From Helichrysum umbraculigerum (taxonomy: Eukaryota; Streptophyta; Magnoliopsida; Asterales; Asteraceae): a DNA stretch of 64,000 nucleotides. The notes beneath the pieces are model-generated. The model was given only the letters and a program-made list of their open reading frames with translations, did not search any database and was not told where the DNA came from. The position numbers were made by a program, and so were the translations under genes. Positions within the stretch are counted from its first letter, which is position 1. Each line of letters starts with the position of its first letter. Shown in pieces: positions 58,487-64,000 of this stretch. The stretch is from NCBI GenBank assembly GCA_949592205.1, contig CATIUR010000012.1, forward strand, positions 3,930,501-3,994,500. The letters are read 5' to 3'.

Positions 58487-58640
58487 ACAAATAGTGGGAT
58501 ATGTAAAACTACGGTTTGCTATCAAAAAGTGGAAAATAGTGGGATGTGTAAAACTACGGTTTGCCGTTAAAAGTGGAAAAGTGGGAGATGTGTAAAATTA
58601 CGGTTTGCCATCAAATTGTGGACAAAAGGTAAAAGTGGAA
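58487..58640. repeat. minisatellite, three ~56-bp units
   Basis: Three imperfect tandem units of the form GTGGGATATGTAAAACTACG, GTTTGCTATCAAAAAGTGG, starting near 58494, 58541 and 58588. It starts right at the truncated edge of F. Confidence 0.8.
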
Positions 58641-60779
58641 ATTGAAATTGAAATTGAAAAGAGATTGTTGGACTGAATCATTATTGCTTATATGACAATT
58701 TGATATTGAAATTGTTGGTTAAATGTTTTATAAATATTTTATGTGCACAACCGTGATCCTCACGAGGTTTTATAGCTGACCCAAAATGTTTTAAAAATTT
58801 TGCAACTCGGGTGTAGACTGTAAATGTATGATGACATTGAAGAAGATTAGAGTGTAGACGCTTCCGCTGATTGTGTAAAAAGGTAGAAATTCGAACTCTG
58901 ATAAAGTGGGTTGTTTCAATTCTAGACTTGAACGTGCAACCTCCATTATAGAGTCTAACTCATTAATCACTTGGCTACATCTCTTTATTGTGAATATGTT
59001 AGGGATAATGAAATACCTCCTGTAATTGTTATAGAGATAATTTAAGCTTTATACGGTAAATTAATTGATACTTTGATATGTTTCATATCTCATGTGATAT
59101 AGGTGAGTTGAAGTTTGTGGCTCTACTTAGGATTGAGGCTTCTTATCTAGACTTTTAAAAGTTTCTTATTTAGGGACTTTTGAAGCTTATTGCCTTATTT
59201 TATCAAGAACCATAATTTTTTTTGTATCGATAAATAAGACTTATAGATGAGTACTTATTAAAAATAGAAGCTAAAGTTCTAAAATCCAAACACACCCATA
59301 GACCAATAACTTTCGTAGGATTGGTTGATATTAGTGGAAGATTCAAACATCAAAAAAACAATTAATTTGATATATTTTTGTTAAGCCTAACATATTGTAA
59401 TTGCTATGCGTAGTTCAAGCAATTTGAAATCTTAATATTAATAAAAATTATAAGACTATAAGTGAAAGACTTTATTTGATGTAATAAATCATGTCATCAA
59501 TGAGGTCATCATACAAGTGTCATTTACGTAGAAGTTTAGCAAATGTAAACATAGTTGATCGAAACGTGTTATAAATAAAGATGTTTAATTAATAAATTCT
59601 TTTGCTGAACAGCAAAAGTTGCAAATAATTTTGAGTAAAATGTGAAGGTGACATTTAAATTGTCGTTTATTTGAATTTTCATCGTGCATAATTTGTTAAA
59701 TGAATGTTTTTAAGTTTATGAAAATTTATGAGTACAAAAAAACTTGGCTTTATTCACCTTTTTTGGAGTTAAGCAGAATACGAATCACGACCAAAAATAA
59801 CCGAATTAATTGAAAACGAGTGAACCGAAATAATCAAAATAAATAAAAAATTGATAATTCAGTTTTCGGTTTCAGGATAATTTACCAAACTCTAAGTTGA
59901 ATTTGGTTCGTCTTAAAATTTCAATCGAAACGAACCAAAACCGAACTAGTTTCTAATACTGTATATTAAAAGATTAGAAAAAGCTTTCTCTAAAAAAAAA
60001 AAAAGATTAGAAAAAGAATTTCGCTTGCAAATAGATAAATATTTCATCAACTTTTTAAACGTCTAAATTTGTGAAATCTCAGTTTTAAGTGAACGAAAGG
60101 TGAAATATATAGTTTAAAAATAAACAATTATGATGCTAACATCTCGATCATTCAACGTATGTTTGTTGAATTAATTAACTATTTTAGTAAACTTATTTTG
60201 GGTTTAGAGCATCTTTTATATATATCTATAACATATACTTAAAACAAAATAGCTTGGGGCAATCCCAACCCTTAATTGGTTTTTCCCAAATCGATCCGAT
60301 GATTAAGATTAATTTGATGATACTTACCCTTAACCCCCTTTATATTTATCATTAAATAATCCATTATATATTAAATAAATTTAGAAGGATTAAATAAATT
60401 TAAATAATACGTAATTAAGTAAAAAAATTCGGACTATTACAAAAAAATCGGCTATATTTACGTTCGATACGTCCCTATGTAAAACATATCTCAGAACAAT
60501 ATTATTATCATTTTTTATCTAAAATATTCATTTAAGTAAACAATTTTAATACTATAAAAATAAAAATAAAGAAATATATCCCAGCTATTTATATTATAAA
60601 GAATTTTTTTATTTATAAAATTTTATTTGTAAATAAACTCCCTTCCCCAAAACCCTAACCCTGTTTCTCACTTTTCCAAAACACCAGCACCCCAACTCCA
60701 CAGTAACCAATAATCCACCCACCATTCCCACTTACGCGGCCATTCGTTTCACTCAAAATAAGGAACTTTTCACATCTAC
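58641..60779. other. AT-rich intergenic DNA
   Basis: No credible gene. The only distinct structure is at 59968-60016, where AAAAGATTAGAAAAAG occurs twice around a 17-base insert ending in A9. 60600-60779 is richer in C and CCACC words and could be a promoter or 5' UTR for the piece that follows. Confidence 0.5.
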
Positions 60780-60896
60780 ATGTTCAATAAATTGTCACTG
60801 TCATCATTATCGAGAACACCCCATCGTATCCCGGTGGCCACAGTGAAATACGGTTCCGATCCGTTAGATTCGAAAGGATCCGGTGACTTCCGTTGA
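60780..60896 (+). pseudogene. possible first exon of an unrecognised gene
   Basis: ATG at 60780 opens 38 codons with a serine/basic N-terminus (M-F-N-K-L-S-L-S-S-L-S-R), like an organelle transit peptide in composition, followed by V-A-T-V-K-Y-G-S-D-P-L-D-S-K-G-S-G-D-F, then TGA. The same frame stays open for 50 more codons after the stop. Either a short exon ends near here or the gene is broken. I do not recognise it. Confidence 0.3.
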
Positions 60897-62216
60897 ATTC
60901 CGATTTGTGTACCGTCGAGATTCGGTTGTATTTGCTTGGATAGTGTTCGTTCAAAATCCGACGTCGTCAAATTCGTTGATGGTGGTCAAACCTGTTGATG
61001 GTGGCATAATATGCTTAAGGTTCCATAATGCGTTACATTGCTATGCAAACATTGAAGGCTATGGGTTTCGATCCTGTAACTTCAAATTTTGGGTTTGTTT
61101 CACGTTTTTGGTACTAATTTGTTTCACTAATTTTCAAGATTTTTTGGTTGATTAGTTGGTTTAGAGTTTGTATATTAGACTTTTGATCCTGATTTTTGTT
61201 CTGATTTTCAGATAGGCATCAAGATTTTGATTCTTTGATTAAAAGGAGATACTTGAAAGATAAAACTTCAGCAACCAATTGCATTATGAGGTATGAAATA
61301 CAATTTGGTTTTATATCATAGTATTTAAACATCTCTTTGAAGTTATGAAGTTATATTCACGGATTTTGGATATATGTTAGGTGGTAACAATGTATGGATG
61401 CCAAAAATCGGAGATTTTCACCAACCCAGTGGATATGATCGGATATACCAAATTGTTTATTGTTCTCATCATGAGTTTGTCCTAATTTTTAGGAATTCTC
61501 ATAACATAGGATTTCTTGTGTTCTGTTTGCTTTTATTCCTGTAATATATAAGTTATTAGTTCGTTTGGGAAAAGGATAATTACTATAATAGTATCAAAAA
61601 CTATGCTCTTGATATTTTTTTTATGTTATTGGACACAAATGGCATCAGCAAGTGGGATAAGCTTTTCATCCACCAAAGTAAGAAGATGCTTTTATTATTG
61701 TAGTATCTACTGTTTTACTTATCAGTAATAGTGAAGGAAGAATCCTTCAATTCTTTTTTTTTAGAATTTTATATTCAGCTACTTTTAGCATTACATTATG
61801 GATATTGGAGGTGCCAAAATGTATGTTCAAGTTCAAGCAGTCTATTTTTTTTTGTTTTACAATAATAACCTTAAGTTTTGAATAATTATTTTTTATAGGT
61901 GGTAGGTATTAATAATAGACTCCGAGTAACTTTAAATTGTTCATCCCACGTGACCAGTTTTCATTAGTCACTATCTATTATCTTGCAACTAATCGTGTAT
62001 GATATGTATTATGAAGGACATGCACAACCGTTTCGTGGGCATTCCATTAGTTCTATTAATAGGTAATTTTTCCTTTATATATCTGTTTGTTATCATTGTG
62101 TAGTCAGCGTTACTGGGAATCACTATTGTGACATTTGTGTAATCTATTAAGTTATTTTATCACTAATTGTAAGAATTATATGGTTCAATGTTCCGTGTGA
62201 TTTGTCTATTTTGCAG

Positions 62217-62302
62217 GCACGTCTTGGCATCAGGTCCTAACTGATGAGTTTGAACCATCTCATGCAACTGTCTTACAAAAGGACCCTAATGTTAAAAATG
62301 AG
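62217..62302 (+). CDS. exon-like segment with canonical splice sites
   Basis: A strong acceptor (TTGTCTATTTTGCAG, ending 62216) and a strong donor (GAG|GTAAGT at 62303) bound 86 bases that read openly as T-S-W-H-Q-V-L-T-D-E-F-E-P and on to V-K-N-E. Other exon-like pieces nearby are 61214-61289 (donor GAG|GTATGA), 62369-62456 and 63430-63510 (hydrophobic, donor TGG|GTACGT). They may be exons of one gene, but I could not connect their phases. The protein is not recognised. Confidence 0.35.
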
Positions 62303-62488
62303 GTAAGTTTACTCTTAAGTAGCGTTTGGTATATAGGTTTAGGAATTAGTGAATCGACTGATTTTCAGTAATGTATGTTTGGTTAGTTGGAGGGATGCTG
62401 CATTTCGAGTCATGAAGGGTTGGCACACCCAACGTCTCTTGAATAAAGGTGGTGAGGTTAGTAAGCTAATCATCATGGTTTTATGAGA

Positions 62489-62490
<2 letters not shown>

Positions 62491-62545
<55 letters not shown>
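62491..62545. repeat. (TA)n microsatellite
   Basis: About 27 uninterrupted TA units. Confidence 0.97.
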
Positions 62546-62548
<3 letters not shown>

Positions 62549-64000
62549 ATGTTTTGATCGATTGTCATTTATATAAATACCCTTAAATAAAACAAAATTG
62601 AGATTTGATTGATCTCAGTCCATATTCACCAATGTTTTGTACACGTCGTGTAAAATTGACTTCTGATCCTCGATTTAGGTCCTTCTCTACATCAAGCATT
62701 GTACATCACCAAGATAAGCCCTTGTGTAATCATTTCAAACATTTTCCTTTAACTTGATTTTCTAATGGCTGTTTTCTTTTACTAAATGTTACATGTATGT
62801 CTAAAATGATACTTATATGGCCAGCTTTTACAATTGCCAATTTTGTTTGTAGCGATTTGGTTCTGCTTTCTCGCCTACTATGGACTATGGGTCTCTTGAA
62901 AGTTTCCAAATTTGTTTTAGTGTAGTTTTACTTATAACTAAAGGTGACACTTTTGACCCGTTTACTTGTGGTTGTGTCTATTCGTGTTATCTCGGCAACA
63001 TGAGCATCTATCATGAATTTTTTATGTAAAAATATCTTTTATATATTTATTGGTCGTCAAGGGAGCTCCTTTTGAGGAAGCTTCTATCCCATTTATTGGT
63101 ACAAACATTATTTCAGACTTAATATTGCATAATCACTATTTGAGGGATGATATAAATTAGTGTTGCAAAATAAAATAAAAGAAACTACAGAAGGACTTCA
63201 TTTTTCCAGCTTTGCTATTTGTCTTGCATTTGATGATCCTCCATATATTATAACTCCTCAATCTATATTTATACGCTCGTGTAAAATATATTGTGTCGGG
63301 TATTAAAAAACTTAATGTGTTATCTGGCGTAGTCGCGGGTCAATATACATATAATGGTCTTTTTCAGTTGCAGCTTTATACCTTATGGTGGTGTCAGTTA
63401 TGGATGGCTTTTGAGGTCAATTATTTATAAGAAGATTGGTTGCATTTCCTAAAAGAGCTTCACTTATTGTCTTCATACTTTCAGCTGTCATTTTCCCACT
63501 GCTCTTACAATGGGTACGTCTTCAAATCCATTTTTATGGTAGACTTTGTGATTTGGAGGTTTACATTGATCAACTTGGATTTCTGTACATGAGTTATTGG
63601 TGTCGACATAACCATTAAGGTGATACACAACCATGAATTCATGGGATTTCTTAAGTTCAGCATTAGTCTATAGTGTTCGAAACAAGTCGGGTTGGGCTTA
63701 TAGGCCACTTTTTGGGTTTATCTACAACAATAAATTTGTTAAGTATGGTTATAAAAACTATAGTTATATTTTCCTTTTTATTAAGCCATGGATAAGGGTT
63801 TAAGCAGTGGGGAACAGTGGAACACTTCAACAACTTTTCGCCCATGTACCCAGGTTGATAAATTTGACCCTTCTTCTTTACATCTAAGTTTCAATGTTTT
63901 TATAACTTTAACCCAAATATTTAGAAAAAAACAACTTAAATCGGTCCTTATTTAAGTAAACTGGTCAGAATTTCTTCATTTACATGTTACTGAACCCGCC
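62546..64000. other. AT-rich DNA, possibly introns of an unrecognised gene
   Basis: No continuous coding region. 63430-63510 encodes a hydrophobic segment (A-S-L-I-V-F-I-L-S-A-V-I-F-P-L-L-L-Q-W) followed by a donor-like GTACGT, and could be one exon of a membrane protein. The remainder has no features I can support. Confidence 0.3.

Noticed and set aside
60650..60662. Telomere-like AACCCTAACCCTG
   Set aside because: Fewer than two units; common by chance and in plant promoters (telo-box).

Overview
This is an intergenic stretch of a flowering-plant nuclear genome, almost entirely retrotransposon. The evidence is a plant-type Ty1/copia element, Athila-type Ty3/gypsy elements primed by tRNA-Asp, a Helitron, AT-rich DNA, (AT)n microsatellites and an intact plant tRNA-Pro(AGG) gene. 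Asteraceae is plausible, but that is a guess.

Layout. 1-4.8 kb: a decayed copia element, plus strand, with its 5' LTR outside the window. 4.8-9.2 kb: unique DNA with a possible terminal exon, the tRNA gene beside a perfect 92-bp tandem duplication, and a 0.5-kb MITE. 9.2-10.7 kb, continuing at 51.8-52.0 kb: a poly(A)-tailed retroposon on the minus strand. 10.7-51.8 kb: one nested block. Element A (minus, target-site duplication CACAT) holds element B (plus, GAGCC) and element C (plus, ATATC). A solo LTR (S1, GATCC) sits in A's left LTR, a solo LTR (S3, ACGTT) in B, and a 2.8-kb Helitron in C's 5' LTR. 51.8-58.5 kb: a fragment of another Athila-like LTR (E), then a decayed autonomous-type Athila pol (F, minus), itself split by solo LTR S2 (GTGAA). 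58.5-64 kb: AT-rich DNA with a minisatellite and scattered exon-like pieces of an unrecognised gene.

Main result. A, B and C are three different members of one non-autonomous Athila-type group. Each has long LTRs (1.5-2.7 kb), a tRNA-Asp primer site, a polypurine tract and no gag or pol. Instead each carries the same two open reading frames. ORFa is an unrecognised protein built from repeated helical modules around an F-P-F-T/S-x-x-Q signature. ORFb is related to the Athila ORF-1/post-pol protein and lies behind a leader exon and intron, with the splice acceptor at or within a few bases of the ORFb ATG. B and C also share a conserved 3' non-coding block with a hairpin and several spare copies of the polypurine-tract motif. 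Such elements must borrow gag, protease, reverse transcriptase and integrase from a relative such as F.

Second theme. Unrelated LTR families here each carry a cluster of short GC-rich palindromes. Each family has its own palindrome sequence, but the layout is similar: pairs of dyads, just upstream of the TATA box in the Athila-like LTRs. In A the same double-pair module is repeated inside the element, immediately upstream of the ORFb leader exon.
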